Of a stretch of DNA of 64,000 nucleotides, positions 1 to 12,985 are shown one piece after another. Below the pieces are notes generated by a model. That model saw nothing but the letters and a program-made list of their open reading frames with translations, ran no database searches and was not told the DNA's origin. Source of the stretch: Erythroxylum novogranatense (taxonomy: Eukaryota > Streptophyta > Magnoliopsida > Malpighiales > Erythroxylaceae); assembly GCA_029891385.1 (NCBI GenBank), contig CM057224.1:40357005-40421004 (forward strand), read 5' to 3'. Every line of letters begins with the position of its first letter. Within the stretch, counting starts at the first letter, position 1. Made by a program: the position numbers and the translations under genes.

Positions 1-241
1 TCAACCTCATTTATAAGCTGATACAGAAACCCCAATCATAAACATAACAGACTTTCCACCTCCAGGAGGAACTTCAAAAAGGAAACAAGAAGGACGGGAG
101 AAGGAGAAGACCATATGGAGATCCACTGTAAGGGATTCTGGGAATCTAGGCAGACTTAGATTTGTGAAGACAGACGAGGACAAACCGATTCAAGCCCCGA
201 TTAAGGTGTTACAACAAGGTGCTAAAAAGTAGAGCACATCT
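1..241 (+). mobile_element. LINE (plant L1 type) ORF1 5' part, degenerate
   Basis: This is the upstream part of a degenerate LINE ORF1. The end of the segment and the bases after the solo LTR form one reading path: a SLVGFF-like motif followed by a 'VVNKWA' stretch, which is the start of the DUF4283 domain of plant L1 elements. The reading frame has several stops. The host sequence is interrupted exactly at the CATCT target duplication (237-241). Nothing else is recognisable in these 241 bases. Confidence 0.6.
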
Positions 242-2396
242 TGTTGGGCCCGGGTCCCGGGTCCTGGATCCTCATTCTGGAGGTGGCCCCTCGGGCTGCG
301 CCAGCGACGAGCTCCCCAAAAATTCAGACCCGATCCCAACATCCATACATAAATCGATTCGCACATGCATTTTCGCTCACATAATAACATTCACACAATC
401 ATTCTAACTATGAATTAAACACCCCATAAACCAAGGGGCTTCATGCCATTACAATCCAAAGGAAATTCAAACAAGTATTCTTAAAATAACATAATACAAA
501 ATAAAGTTTAAATCCAAAATACATGAATATGTTCCATGATGATATGCTTGGCGAGCTAACCAAAAATACTAACTTAATACAAAGCTCCTAACTAGCTTGA
601 AGTTTCCGATGCCTTGCAAGATCAACGATCGTCTCGTTCTGCACCTGAGGAGGGGAGATAATGGGGTGAGCCGCGAAGCTCAGTGGCATATATATTTATA
701 GTCATTGGCAACGAGCCACACATTCAAGCATATATATAATTACAAGCATAAACAAGTCAACATCTATCAATTTGCAATTATCACAATCATATGTAATGTG
801 ATTTCACGATATAACAATTAATATGCGTCATGCCCAACAAATCAATAATGAATGCACCCAAATGGCTCGAGAGTTCTGTAAAATGATCCGGATAAACCGA
901 AGTTTATACCGTAAACAAAACGAGTCTGATTTCTCAAGGATCTCGTGGCCTCAAGCGGGCAACCGGGAGAAGGCTATACGACAACGTGCACGTGACTATC
1001 CATCCGTTACTCTCTCACCTAAACAAAGCACATAACAATTCATTTCATGTTCAAAGCATTTTATCAAAGCTTTCATACTTTTCGTTCTTTTTATTCTTAC
1101 AAAATGCCATAAGGCCTATCAAGGCAGTACATAATCATGATCACAATGCATTTTCAATATTTCTTATAATTCAACGCAAGCAGTGTCACACACATGCAAG
1201 CAAGCATTCACATATTGCCCATACACACAGCAACCATAAATATATTACCCACCTAATATCGCTCGAGAATCTAACTCACTGTGGTCCTTCCTCTTGCGAT
1301 TGGATCAGGTCAGCTTGGTTTCCTATAACAAATCAGGTTCCCATTCAATTAACATTCAAAAGAAATATTCAAAAGCTTGAAAATCAAAAGGAAAAGCACG
1401 AAAAGTCTACATTCGACTTCCACCTAAATTCCCAAATCCTAAGAGGCAAATTCCGAACTCCCCTTCTTCATAAAACTTGTAGCCCTTTATCTCTAGATCA
1501 CAACGAATCCGAAATCACCTCATTTGGACATCTATAGCCAAAGATATGCCCAAAAGACTAAAATTTCTTGCTGTTGGAAACAGGGGCTCGTCGCGGTGAA
1601 CGCCCGAGCTCGTCGTGGCGTGCATCATTTCCTCGCACGTCGCGGCGTGCTCCTTCTCGAACGTCGCGGCATGCTCCTTCACGCACGTCGCGGCGAATAT
1701 AATTTCGCACGTCGAGGGGTATTCATACGCACGTCGCGACGTGCGGGCCTGAAGAACGTCTTCGAACCTAATTTTCCAGCATTTTTCCAACCTCAATCCT
1801 TTCCTTTTTCAAATGCAACCCACCTAAACCTTGATTCAAGTCCTAAACTTCAGTTCTAACTCATTCAAACTTTAAAAACAGTCATAAGATCATCAACCCA
1901 AAGATTTCACTTAGGTTTTTCCGAAAACCCTACATAATCGGTTCTAACCTCATACAAAACGATTCTAGGGTTTAATCCAACTAAAACAAGATGAAAAGAA
2001 GCTAACTTACTAGGAATGAGCTTCAAAACTGTCGAAAATCTCTAGTAATCCAAAGCCCAAATTTCTCTTCTCTTCTTCCTCACCCACGACAACTCTTCCT
2101 TCTTCTCTTTTCACTTTTTTTTCCTTCTTTCTTTCTAATTCTCTCTTTTAAGCCTAAAGGATTGGACAATGACTAAAATACCCTCCTATGCAAAGCCTTA
2201 ACCTATCCAACTTAAGTAATCTTCCTAAAATGCCCTCACACATTCCTATCCCTTAAGTTTCATTAAAACCACATTAAACTCAACTTAATCTCAATTATCC
2301 ACTAACACTCCCAATTAAATCCAATCAAACCATAAATCACACAATTAACACAATTCAGGCTTAATGACATCATAAAGAAAAATTTGGGATCCAACA
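242..2396 (-). mobile_element. Solo LTR of a Ty3/Gypsy (Tekay-like) element, 2155 bp
   Basis: The element starts TGTTGGGCCC and ends GATCCAACA, and is flanked by perfect 5-bp duplications CATCT (237-241 and 2397-2401). It has no gag or pol, so it is a solo LTR left by LTR-LTR recombination. Read on the minus strand, its ends match the style of the Gypsy LTR at 46370 (TGTTGGATCCC and GGGCCCAACA). Inside are a CCAC-hairpin block (668-690), a G-box-type GTGCACGTGAC (985-995) and a GC-rich array of CGTCGCGGCGTGC-like units (about 1587-1747). The short open frames inside have no family resemblance. Confidence 0.9.
1587..1747. repeat. GC-rich degenerate tandem array in solo LTR
   Basis: About six imperfect copies of a 25-30-bp unit are built around CGCACGTCGCGGCGTGC. 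Base composition is sharply richer in GC and CpG than the flanking AT-rich LTR. It holds the same relative position as the TCGAC arrays in the LTRs at 8570, 42630 and 46370. Confidence 0.8.
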
Positions 2397-2401
2397 CATC
2401 T

Positions 2402-5400
2402 CTTGTGGGTTTTTTTTAGAAGAGGTTAGCATTTCTAGTTGTTAACAAGTGGGCAAATGTTGCATAAAGGAATAAGGAGTTGTGAATACTATGGTAAACG
2501 AAGATGAACTCTTTGTATTCAAATTCAACTCAGTAGAGAATGCACAAAAGGTGTTGGAAGCAGGGCCATGACACATAATGAGACATTCAATTCTTATTAA
2601 GAAGTGGCAGCCTAGAGTTACCTTAGACAGAAGCAAGATTGATTCAATTCCCTTATGGATGAATATTCACAAGGTTCCTTTATAGTATTGGTCTGTGGAA
2701 GGTATAAGCTATATTGCTAGTAAGATTGGTAAATTTTTATGATTAGATTAAAATACTGCCTTAATGGGATTGGGTTCGCTTGAGTATATATAGATGTTGA
2801 TATATTAAGGAAGCTTTTGGATACCCTTAGAATCATAAGGCTAGATGAGAAAGGAGAACTTATAGAGGATTTAATAGGAGTAACATACATGTGGAGACCT
2901 AAGATGAAATAAGAGAAGTAGGATCGGAAAAGAAAAGAGAAGCAAGAGGGGAAGTAGACGAATGAGGGATGTCCAATCTAAGTGAAGGGTATCTTAACAG
3001 AAGGACAGGCACCACTTGAAGTGTAGAATATTCATAACATGATTTAGGAAGAGAATCAAGTGATAGGAAATGGAGGACAGAAAAAAATCAAGAGGAGAAT
3101 AATATTACAGGGATTGTAACACAGACAATGCGGGATAATCAAGGGATAGAAAATAAGGAATAGGCGATGAACTTGAAAGAGACTAATATGACAGTGAATA
3201 AAACAGAGACAATTGAGGATAAGGGAGCATGACAGGAAGAAAAGACAATTGGCACTCCAATGATGGAAAGGGGGGAAGCTTTTGGTACTAAGAGCGATAG
3301 AGCATTTATATCCCCGGGTATGAATAGGAAGTATAGAAGGAGAAGGTGAGGGAAAAAGAAAAAAATGATTAAGGTAGTAACATAGAATGTTAGACGTCTT
3401 AATAGCCTAAATAAACAACTTGCGGTTAAGGAATTTATCAAGAACAATACGCTAGATTTTTTGTGGAAACCAAAATAAAGAGGGAGCAATTAGAGAAGAG
3501 CATATAGCTCCTAAACAAAGGATGGAGGGTAATGCATAACCATGATTATCATTTCAATGGGAGAGTGATAATAGGTTTCAATCCTCAGAAAATGGAAGTA
3601 GTGAAGCAACTTGAAATGATCAATTGATACATTGTGGTGTCTTGATTACAGCTACTAGGATAATGATTGCAATTACAGTGATGTATGCAACAAACCATAA
3701 ATTCCAAAGACAACATGTATGGAATGAGCTGGAGAAAACTAGCAATATAATGAGTCTCCTATGGACAGTTATCGAAAACTATAATTGTACTCACAAATTA
3801 GAAGAATCAAAGGGAGGGAGAATCTAAAACTGGTGGATTGTCGAGAACTTTAGGAAATGGTGGAGAGGACAAATTTTTCTGATATGAAATGGTATGGTAA
3901 CTCTTATACTTGGAACAATAAGCAATCGATGGTCTGGATTTTATCGAGAAAATTGGACAAATGTATGGTTAATGATAAGTGCATAGAAAAATTCCCAACA
4001 AGTAATGATATGTTTGATGATCTAATTGTATCAGATCATAGTCCAATAGTAGTGGAATTGTTAACAGGTGACAGGAAGAGGAAAACCCCATTTAGGATAT
4101 TCAATCACTTGATGAACAATCTTGAATTTAGAAACATACTCAGTAAGGCAATGTAATGGAAGGTCCCAGGCTTAAAGGAGTGCCAACTCGGTATAAAGCT
4201 AAAAGCCTTGCAAAAGAGACTAAAATTGTTCAATAGAGAAACAATACAGCCAGAATTAAAAACTAAACTTGATGCTTTGGAGGAGTTAAAGAAATGTTAG
4301 AAGAGATTATAGGACAACCTAGAAGATTTGCTAGTGAGAAAAGATGAATATGCATTGGTGGAAAAGTATAACCAACTGTTGATTAGTACCAATACCCTAC
4401 TAAGGCAGAAATATAGAATGGTCTGGATGAAGGAGGGAGAGAGATGTACCATGAATATGCATCGGTGGAAAAGTATAACCAATTGTTAATTACTACCAAT
4501 ATTATACTAAAGCAGAAATATAGAATGATCTAGATGAAGGAGGGTGAGAGATGTACTAAGTATTTTATGAGCTCAATTTTAGCTAGGAGAAAGAAGAATG
4601 TTGGAAGATGAAACAAGACAGATTCATGAGGACCTAGAAAGTAAGAAGAGGGTTGCCTTAGAGTACTTTATTAGGCTATATGGGATTGCAATGCCAATAA
4701 GGGCTATAATACAAGAGGTTCTAGCAGGTCTTAAAAAACTTAATAAAGAAGACAAGTTGGAGGTTGGCTAGGGAAATAACAATAGAGGAAATTAAAAAAA
4801 TGTTATCTTCTCAATAAAACCTGAAAAAGCCCTAGGACCTGATGGATGCAATAGGAGATTTTTTTTTTCAAAAACATTGGGATATTGTAAGAGAGGGAGT
4901 GATAGAAGTAGTAGGAGAGTTCTATAAGAGATGAACAATTCTTAAGGTATGGAATAAAACGTTTGTTTGCCTTATTCCTAAACAAAGCAATGCAAGGAAG
5001 CTATAACAATTCAGGCCAATAGTCTGTTGTAACTTTCTATACAAAACTATCACAAAGATACTAGAAAATAGACTAAGAACAAGCCTAGAAAAGTTAATCA
5101 ACCCATAACATAATTACATTTATCAAGGGGAGATCAATGGCAACCAATATCTTACTTTGTTTTGAATTGTTGGAGGGGTATGATTCTAAGAGGAGAATGA
5201 GGAATTGCACTATAAAGATGGACCTTACAAAGGCCTATGACTCAATCAACTGGAGCTTTTTATTTCCCATGTTCAAAAAATGGGTAGAGGAATGTATAAC
5301 CACTATTTCAGGTTGCACTCTTAGTGGATGGAGAACCTACAATCCTGATCAAATCAAGGAGGGGTTTAAGACAAAGGGACTCATTATCACCTTACCTGTT

Positions 5401-6088
5401 GATTTATATGGGCGTAGGCGCTATGAGTCATGGAACTTAATTTTCCATTCACCAAATTTGTAGAATATGTTAATGGAGTGTCCTTTGTTGTTATAGTTTA
5501 CTCGTGACATTGTCTTAATGTGTGGGCAAACATTGGTCATATATATATATATATACATATATATATATGTATGTATGTATGTATGTATGCTATCACAAAG
5601 ATACTAGAAAATAGACTAAGAACAAGCCTAGAAAAGTTAATCAACCCATAACATAATTACATTTATCAAGGGGAGATCAATGGGAACCATTATCTTACTT
5701 TGTTTTGAAATGTTGGAGGGGTATGATTCTAAGAGGAGAATGAGGAATTGCACTATAAAGATGGACCTTACAAAGGCCTATGACTCAATCAGCTGGAGCT
5801 TTTTATTTCCCATGTTCAAAAAATGGGTAGAGGAATGTATAACAACTATTTCAGGTTGCACTCTTAGTGGATGGAGAACCTACAATCCTGATCAAATCAA
5901 GGAGGGGTTTAAGACAAGGGGACTCATTATCACCTTACCTATTGATTTATATAGGCGTAGGCGCTATGAGTCATGGAACTTAATTTTCCATTCACCAAAT
6001 TTGTAGAATATGTTAATGGAGTGTCCTTTGTTGTTATAGTTTACTCGTGACATTGTCTTAATATGTGGGCAAACATTGGTACATATAT
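2402..6088 (+). mobile_element. LINE (plant L1 type): ORF1 remainder, endonuclease and RT, decayed
   Basis: A non-LTR retrotransposon copies its RNA at a nicked target by endonuclease and reverse transcriptase. From 2402 to about 2960 the frames give the DUF4283 domain (ELFVFKFNSVENA, then 'WMNIHKVPL'). At 3365-3480 an endonuclease start (NVRRLNSLNKQLAVKEF) appears. At 3857-4156 comes the endonuclease C-terminus (YTWNNKQ, then LDKCMVN, then SDHSPIVVEL). RT remains lie at 4560-5463, including IKMDLTKAYDSINW at 5212-5256. Stops and frameshifts occur throughout and there is no intact ORF. The 3' part is tandemly duplicated. The element is interrupted by the solo LTR at 242-2396. Confidence 0.85.
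5047..6088 (+). repeat. Tandem duplication inside the LINE RT region
   Basis: The segment starting TATCACAAAGATACTAG at about 5048 recurs at about 5590. The two RT fragments (5137-5463 and 5680-6006) differ at only a few residues in 108. The tail of the unit (GTCCTTTGTTGTTATAG onward) appears a third time at about 6090-6150. Each copy is followed by a TA microsatellite. The high identity shows that the duplication is much younger than the LINE itself. Confidence 0.85.
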
Positions 6089-6212
6089 ATATCCTTTGTT
6101 GTTATAGTTTACTCGTGACATTGTCTTAATGTGTGGGCAAACATTGGTACATATATATATATATTTTCTTCAAAAAAGAAGTATGTATATTCAGAATTAA
6201 GGAATGACAAAT

Positions 6213-6326
6213 ATGAAAATAAGAGCCTCTATTAGTAAAATTTGTGAAAAATGTCGACTGATACGTAGATGGGGATGAATTATAGTAATTTGTCCCAACC
6301 CGAGACATAAACAAAGACAAGGATAA
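6213..6326 (+). pseudogene. rpl36: Nuclear copy of plastid rpl36 (ribosomal protein bL36c)
   Basis: The frame spans 38 codons including the stop, the normal plastid length. It begins MKIRAS, keeps [11 protein letters not shown] and ends NPRHKQRQG. Plastid rpl36 encodes a zinc-ribbon protein of the 50S subunit. Here a CGA-type arginine codon has become TGA in the middle (after RRWG), and Arg has become Trp just before it, so the copy is dead. It is the first of three joined plastid fragments. Confidence 0.9.
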
Positions 6327-6339
6327 TCTTTCTACACGG

Positions 6340-6506
6340 GAGCTCTCATGGGGACGTAAAAAAGGAAAGAGGGGGATGGGATTTCTCTCGCTTTTGGCAT
6401 AGCGGGCCCCCGGTGGGAGGTCCGCACGACGGGCTATTAGCTCAGTGGTAGAGCGCGCCCCTGATAATTGCGTCGTTGTGCCTAGGCTGTGAGGGCTCTC
6501 AGCCAC
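6340..6506 (+). pseudogene. trnI-GAU: Nuclear copy of plastid 16S-trnI spacer, trnI-GAU 5' exon and intron start
   Basis: The 5' exon of plastid tRNA-Ile(GAU) is at 6431-6467 (GGGCTATTAGCTCAGTGG and on to CCCTGATAA). The start of its group II intron follows (6468-6506, TTGCGTCGTTGTGCC). The bases at 6348-6430 match the spacer upstream of trnI (GGGGACGTAAAAAAGG, then GGCATAGCGGGCCCCC). The intron is cut off after about 39 bases and the 3' exon is absent, so no tRNA can be made. Confidence 0.92.
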
Positions 6507-6712
6507 GGATAATGATAGCACGAAATCTGGATAAATACCAATCGCTATTACAGGAAGAAGGATAACAATAGAAATGAATAAGTCCCGAGGTCCCGAATCA
6601 AAACAATAATAATTGGAGGCATTAAACAGCTTGTATCCATAGAACATCTGGCGTAACATAGATAATAAATAAATTGGAGTTAATATCATTCCAACTGCCA
6701 TTACAAAAGTAA
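6507..6712 (-). pseudogene. ndhD: Nuclear copy of plastid ndhD 3' part (NDH subunit 4)
   Basis: On the minus strand the frame reads [15 protein letters not shown], then [20 protein letters not shown] and [12 protein letters not shown]. This is the C-terminal part of the plastid NAD(P)H dehydrogenase subunit NdhD. Only about 68 codons remain. They join the trnI intron directly at 6506/6507. In plastids ndhD lies in the small single-copy region, rpl36 in the large single-copy region and trnI in the inverted repeat, so the order here is rearranged. The copy is non-functional. Confidence 0.92.
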
Positions 6713-7353
<641 letters not shown>

Positions 7354-7540
7354 TTTCTACACTCCCTAAAGTTCAGTTCCTCTGTTGTTTGATGATTTAG
7401 ATAAAAGGGATGGAAGCATCATAACAGTATTTCTCTTTCTTTAACCAGAAAGCACGTTGAAGCTCTCTTTTGGCAGAAAATGTGCCATATGTTTTGTTTT
7501 TTTTATAATATATATATTACTTAAATTTTTTATTTGGTAG

Positions 7541-7590
7541 GACTCAGAAATCATATAACATATTTATCGAGATGTAAAGCGCACATTATT
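7541..7590 (+). pseudogene. TBC1D13-like exon fragment, copy 1
   Basis: After an acceptor (TTTGGTAG) the frame reads DSEII, stop, then YRDVKRT. It matches the start of the TBC Rab-GAP domain, whose IDRDVKRT motif carries a key Arg. An in-frame TAA breaks it and the codons after KRT diverge, so the exon is dead. The same exon recurs at 8193. Family assignment rests on this motif together with the clearer exons at 12986 and 18046. Confidence 0.6.
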
Positions 7591-8192
7591 GGAGAGTAAA
7601 TGGCGAATATGGTTTTATTAGATATAGAAGCAAGGATTATAGGACAAAGGACTGCAAGTACTCAAAGTATCTTGCCCAGCTTTTCAAGCTTTTACAAAAT
7701 AATTCTCAAGATATCCCCTTGTATTAGTGCCTAGTTCTTTTTATATATTATTCGCCATCATTATTACATTGTATCCAGATCCTGAAGTTAAGCAATTGAC
7801 TTCCCCTTATTCCTCCTTAAATACGTAAGAAGTGGTCTATCCAGTGAACCAAATATGTTGACTGATTTTTTTTCCTTATCTGTAGTTTCTGTAACACACA
7901 CATCCAGACTTGCAATTCTTCTCTGATGATTCATCTAGAAATAGTCTATAGCAATTAAAGCTATTCAAGCATTATATATATATAATATGCTTGAATAGCA
8001 TGACTATTTCTACACTCCCTAAAGTTCAGTTCCTCTGTTGTTTGATGATTTAGATAAAAGGGATGGAAGCATCATATCAGTACTTCTCTTTCTTTAACCA
8101 GAAAACACGTTGAAGCTCTCGTTTGGCATAAAATGTGCCATATGTTTTGTTTTTTTGTAATCTATATATTACTTAAATTTTTTATTTGGTAG

Positions 8193-8242
8193 GACCCAGA
8201 AATCATATAATAGATTTATCGAGATGTAAAGCGCACATTGTT
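8193..8242 (+). pseudogene. TBC1D13-like exon fragment, copy 2
   Basis: This is the duplicate of the exon at 7541, again after TTTGGTAG. The frame reads DPEII, two consecutive stops (TAA TAG), then YRDVKRT. The first stop is shared with copy 1, so it predates the duplication. The second is consistent with a C-to-T change of a CAG. Confidence 0.6.
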
Positions 8243-8569
8243 GGAGAGTAAATGGCAAATATGGTTTTATTGGGTATAAAAGCAAGGATTACATGACAAA
8301 GGACTGCAAGTACTCAAAGTATCTTGCCCAGCTATTCAATCTTTTACAAAATAATTCTCAAGATATCCCCTTGTATTAGTGCCTAGTTCTTTTTATATAT
8401 TATTCGCCATCATTATTACATTGTATCCAGATCCTGAAGTTAAGCAATTGACTTCCCCTTATTCCTCCTTGAATACGTAAGAAGTGGTCTATCCAGTGAA
8501 CTAAAATTGTTGACTGATTTTGTTTCCTTATCTATAGTTTCTATAACACACACATCCAGACATGCAATT

Positions 8570-11500
8570 TGTTGGGACCCGATCTCAGGACCGGACCCCA
8601 ATCGAAAAACGGAAAACTAAAACAAATAACAAAGAGCCGAGAAACGAAACGAATCAAATCTGAAACCTAAAAGTGGGCCAAATGCACAAGAAATCGGATT
8701 CTTAATGGAATCGAATCGAAAGCATAAACGAAAGACAAATCGCGGAATCAAAAGCGAAGCGAAAACATATCAGAAACAAATCGAAATCGAAAGGCGAATT
8801 CGAAATTGGAGCAAACAAAGGCGGAAACAAAAACTGAATCCGACATCCAAACACAATAGCTAAGAAAAACGTCGCGTTGGAAACCTTAGACTAAACCGGT
8901 CTCCACCAATCAAAACCGGTATAAAATTTTTTTCTTTCTTTCTTTTCTTAATCCTTTTTCATTCCTTACATCTTTATTCAATCTCATACGAATCAAAATA
9001 ATATAATTTCACTTTTTTTGAAATTCATCCTCATGCAAATCTCAATTCATAATAATCTTCTTATACATTCATACAAATCCCAAAATTCATCTTTTAAACA
9101 ATTCTTATACTATTCTATTTTTTTAATGAAAAATTGGGCAACATAACGGCTGTATTTAAAAATCCCAAAACCTGCAAATAATTTAAATACACTTCTATAA
9201 TTCTCAAACAAAACTCAGAATCATCGGACCTCTCTTCCGGAATCCAAACACATTCATATCTCATTCATATACAATCACATTCATACATCATATGTAATTC
9301 CCATTCATCTTAACTCAATATAACTCAATATACAAATTCCCAATTCAATCCAAACACAACCCAATTATATTTATATACAATCACAATTCATATTCCATAA
9401 TCATACGCAAATTTATAACTCAATCCCATACATCAATTCATAATTCATATACATCATGAAACAAATGGTTACTAACCCATTAATGGCATTCCAAGCCATA
9501 TACATAACCCATACTAAAATCCCAAATACATAAAAACACAAGCTAAACAAAATCGAACAAAAGTCTTGACTTTCTTTCATCCGATCTCCTGCTCGATACC
9601 TAGAGATGGGGATAAAAGGGGGGTGAGCTGATAGCTCGTGGATAACATGTTTATAAATCAAAAAATAAGCAAAAATCATTTTTCAAGCAGTTTGCCATTT
9701 ATAAACATTTCACATTCGAAAAGTTACCAAAAACTCATTTTCAAAATCTTCAAATAATTCAAATCATTCATAAACAGTTTCTAAAACTTTCACGGTTGAA
9801 AACCTCAAATTCTCATTCCTCGAAATTCCAAAACTTTTCACAATTCATAAATAAAATCAAAAACATGAATTCATCACATATAAATGCATCACATTATAAA
9901 CAAATCAAAAATCACATAACACTTCAGAATGGTTTGGTTCGGTTCAAATCGAACGTCTCGCACATTCTCAAGATAATGGTCTGTGCAGCAAGTGAACGAA
10001 CGTGATTACACTTTCCCGCATAGCGGTCCAGTATAGACGTGAACGTATGGGAGTCTGAAATCGGAGCTCCAGTGCCACTAGCGGGTAGGCGGGAGAAGCC
10101 TTTAAAAAAAGACAGTGCACTGACTCGACTTATGGGACCTAACCAAACCCACAAAACACATAAGTCATACTTGAAAAACAAAATACCCGAAGGCATATTT
10201 CGAAATTGAACTTTTCATACCTTGTCATATCATATGCAAAACATAATGATATTCACAATTTCAACCAAAATTTGCATAACATTAAATTCAAAGAATGCAA
10301 CACTTTAGCAGATTTTCAAATCATTCAAACACAATGTCTCACAAATTCACAAATTGAATTCTCAATCAAGCAAACATAATGAATTCAAACAATTATTCTC
10401 ATTTCATCAAATCATTTAAAAACCCTTGAAAGTAACAATTGAATCATTTTATTAAAAAGTCCAAAACAATTGTAGAAATTTTCCAATCATTCCAAAATCA
10501 ACGAATTTGATCATTCGAAAATCATAATTTTCAAACATTAACATAAACAATAATTTATAACATTTTGCTTCTTGATTTTTCAAAATCACAATGGTAACTT
10601 ATAATTCAAGATATAAACACATTACCCACCTCATTTCCATGCTAGAACTTTGTCCCAAACTTCAATTCTCTAAAGCCTTTTCTTAATCTTCCCTAATTCA
10701 ATAACATAAATCCTAATTAATTAATCATCCAAAATTGAACAAATTAAACTATGCTATCTCCAAAATTTAGCTTAGAAATTATAAACCCATAACAATCTTA
10801 AGCCAAATAAACCAAAAACTCATTAAAAACTCAAAGATCAAAAACCGTCTCTTACGTTTATCTTCTTCATTTTAGAATTTTTTCTTAGCTTGGAAGGAAG
10901 CTCTTGTCTTCTTCCATCTTTTCCTTCATGAATCAATGAAAAACCTTGCTTGAAACCCACAAAATCCGAAACCCTAGCTATTTTCCCCTTTCTTCTTCCT
11001 TCATCTCCACCGAACTCCATCTTTCTATCTTTCTTTTTCTTTTATTTCTTTCCTTCCCCTCTAAGTCGTGCCTTGCTCCTCTTAAGAACGACCATCACAT
11101 GTCATGTCATTTAATGAGATCCAATTGACCAAAATGCCCTCACATGTAAGTCTACTAACTTAATTCCTTAAGTAAACTTCCAAAATTGCCCCTAAACTTT
11201 ATTTTAATTCATGCTTACTTTAGAATATTTTTCTCATCATCAAATTGAAGGAATTTGCCAAAACTTCCTTCTATAGAAATGTTCCTCATTGTCTTAATTT
11301 CATAATGCCATGAAAATCATTTAATTTGGTGCACTACACCAAAATTTATGCTCCAAATATTTCGGACTATCATTATGCTAAAATATTTTCCAGCACTTTA
11401 TTTCCACCAGAATATTGACCTTTTTAAAGACAAAATTGAAATTCGAGTCCTTCAGAACATTTGTAGCTCTATTTCTCTAGTTTAATACAAATAAAGAATC

Positions 11501-12861
11501 ACCTCATTTGGATTACTATAGCAAAAGTTATGGCCAAAATACTTTCAGATTTTTCTAATCTAAGACTGAACACTAATCCTAACTTCAATTCAGAAATTGA
11601 AAGTCTTAGGAGCTAAATTGAAATTCAAGTCCTCATATAATTTGTAGCCCCATGTCTCTATTTTAATTTGCCTCAACAACCAACTCAATTGGATTTCCAC
11701 AGATCAAGAATTTCTCAAAAGACTGAACCATGTTTAGAAAAATATCTAACTCACTTTGATTAAATCAATCTTCCTCAACTTAATCTCAAAAATCACAAAT
11801 TTCTCATGCTGATGAAAATAATTGTCTTAGGAATCCAACTCTTCAAAAATCGGGTTAATCAGATGTCGAACGGAAAAATTAGAAGCAAAAGAATAAAAGA
11901 GGGCTAGTCACGGGAAACATAACAATAGTCGACTGGTCGACTATTAGTCGACTAACATGAGTAAAATAGTGACACTAGTCGACAGTCGAAGACTATTATT
12001 CGACTAATGTAAGTAAAAACAATAACATTAGTCGAGTAGTCGACTATTAGTCGACTAAGCCTAAAATCGACTAGAACCTCTTGGTTTTTCTTCATCCGAC
12101 ATCCCAACTTCCACAACCCATAACTTTTGAATTAGAACTCCAAAATTTACAAACTTGGTATCAATAGAAAGCTGAAGGAAAATTCTACACTTTCCATGAG
12201 AACTTAAAAACCAGATTTGCCTTTAAAGAAGTCAAAAACTACCTCAAAGTTCCTGTCTACTAATACTTTTCCCAAACAATAACAGCAACTTGTAACAATC
12301 ATAACTTCCTATTCCATGATTCAAAAATTACATATTTCACATCAATGGAAAGATTAGAACATAATCTAAAATTTCATAAGAACTTGAAAGCAATTTCAAA
12401 CTCTAACTAAGTCAATTCTTCAGTCAAAGTTTCAGCCCGAATAGTGTATCATCCTATACCACATCCAAACTTCATAAATTCATATCTTCCAATTCATACT
12501 TTATGGCGACAGAAAGCTTTTAACAAAAGCTACAATTTTTATGAAGACCATTTTCTCAAATTATGCCTAAATCGAAAAGTCAACTATGTATTCCAAAAAG
12601 TCAAACTTTCTTAATTCTTCAAGTTCTCACACTTTTTCTCTTTATTTCTTGATTTTTAACTTCCATTTCAATCCCCTCATTCACTTTAACTTTCATAACC
12701 CATGCAAATCTATTTAAATCCCAAAGTTATCAAAACCAATCAATTCTTTTCTCATCAATTTTCTTAAAGCACATAACATCTATAACACAATTCATATACA
12801 AAAACACTCATTTAATTTCATTTATTATTTCTAAATTCTACTAAAAAATTGGGGTCTAACA
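8570..12861 (-). mobile_element. Solo LTR of a long-LTR Ty3/Gypsy (Tekay-like) element, 4292 bp
   Basis: Ends are TGTTGGGACC and GGGTCTAACA, with a perfect CAATT duplication (8565-8569 and 12862-12866). The insertion lies in the second tandem copy, and the first copy (near 7910) preserves the empty site, reading GCAATTCTTCTCTG. No gag, pol, PBS or domain is seen, so this is a solo LTR. It contains the CCAC-hairpin block (9616-9645), a TCGAC array (11925-12065) and about 180-bp spaced TAACTTTTGA-like blocks (12120, 12300, 12480). The reverse complement of its end matches the LTR start at 42630. Confidence 0.9.
11925..12065. repeat. TCGAC palindrome-rich array in solo LTR
   Basis: A cluster of TAGTCGACTA, GTCGACTATTAGTCGAC and related units is separated by short A-rich spacers. 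The GTCGAC hexamer is self-complementary, so the array has many short inverted repeats. It corresponds in position to the GC-rich array at 1587-1747. Confidence 0.85.
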
Positions 12862-12985
12862 CAATTCTTCTCTGATGATTCATCTTTAGCAAAATCCAAT
12901 CAGGCATGCTGTTATAAATTATATTTCATATGTGATATAAAATAACCTATGGGCTTACTTATAGTTTCTCCAACTTTATCTTCAG

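Noticed and set aside
242..2396. DNA transposon with TGTTGG/CCAACA inverted ends
   Set aside because: The ends are the short TG/CA-type inverted repeats of an LTR, the duplication is 5 bp, and the sequence matches the Gypsy LTR architecture.
6431..6467. A functional tRNA-Ile gene
   Set aside because: Only the 5' exon and 39 bases of the plastid intron exist; the 3' half is absent.
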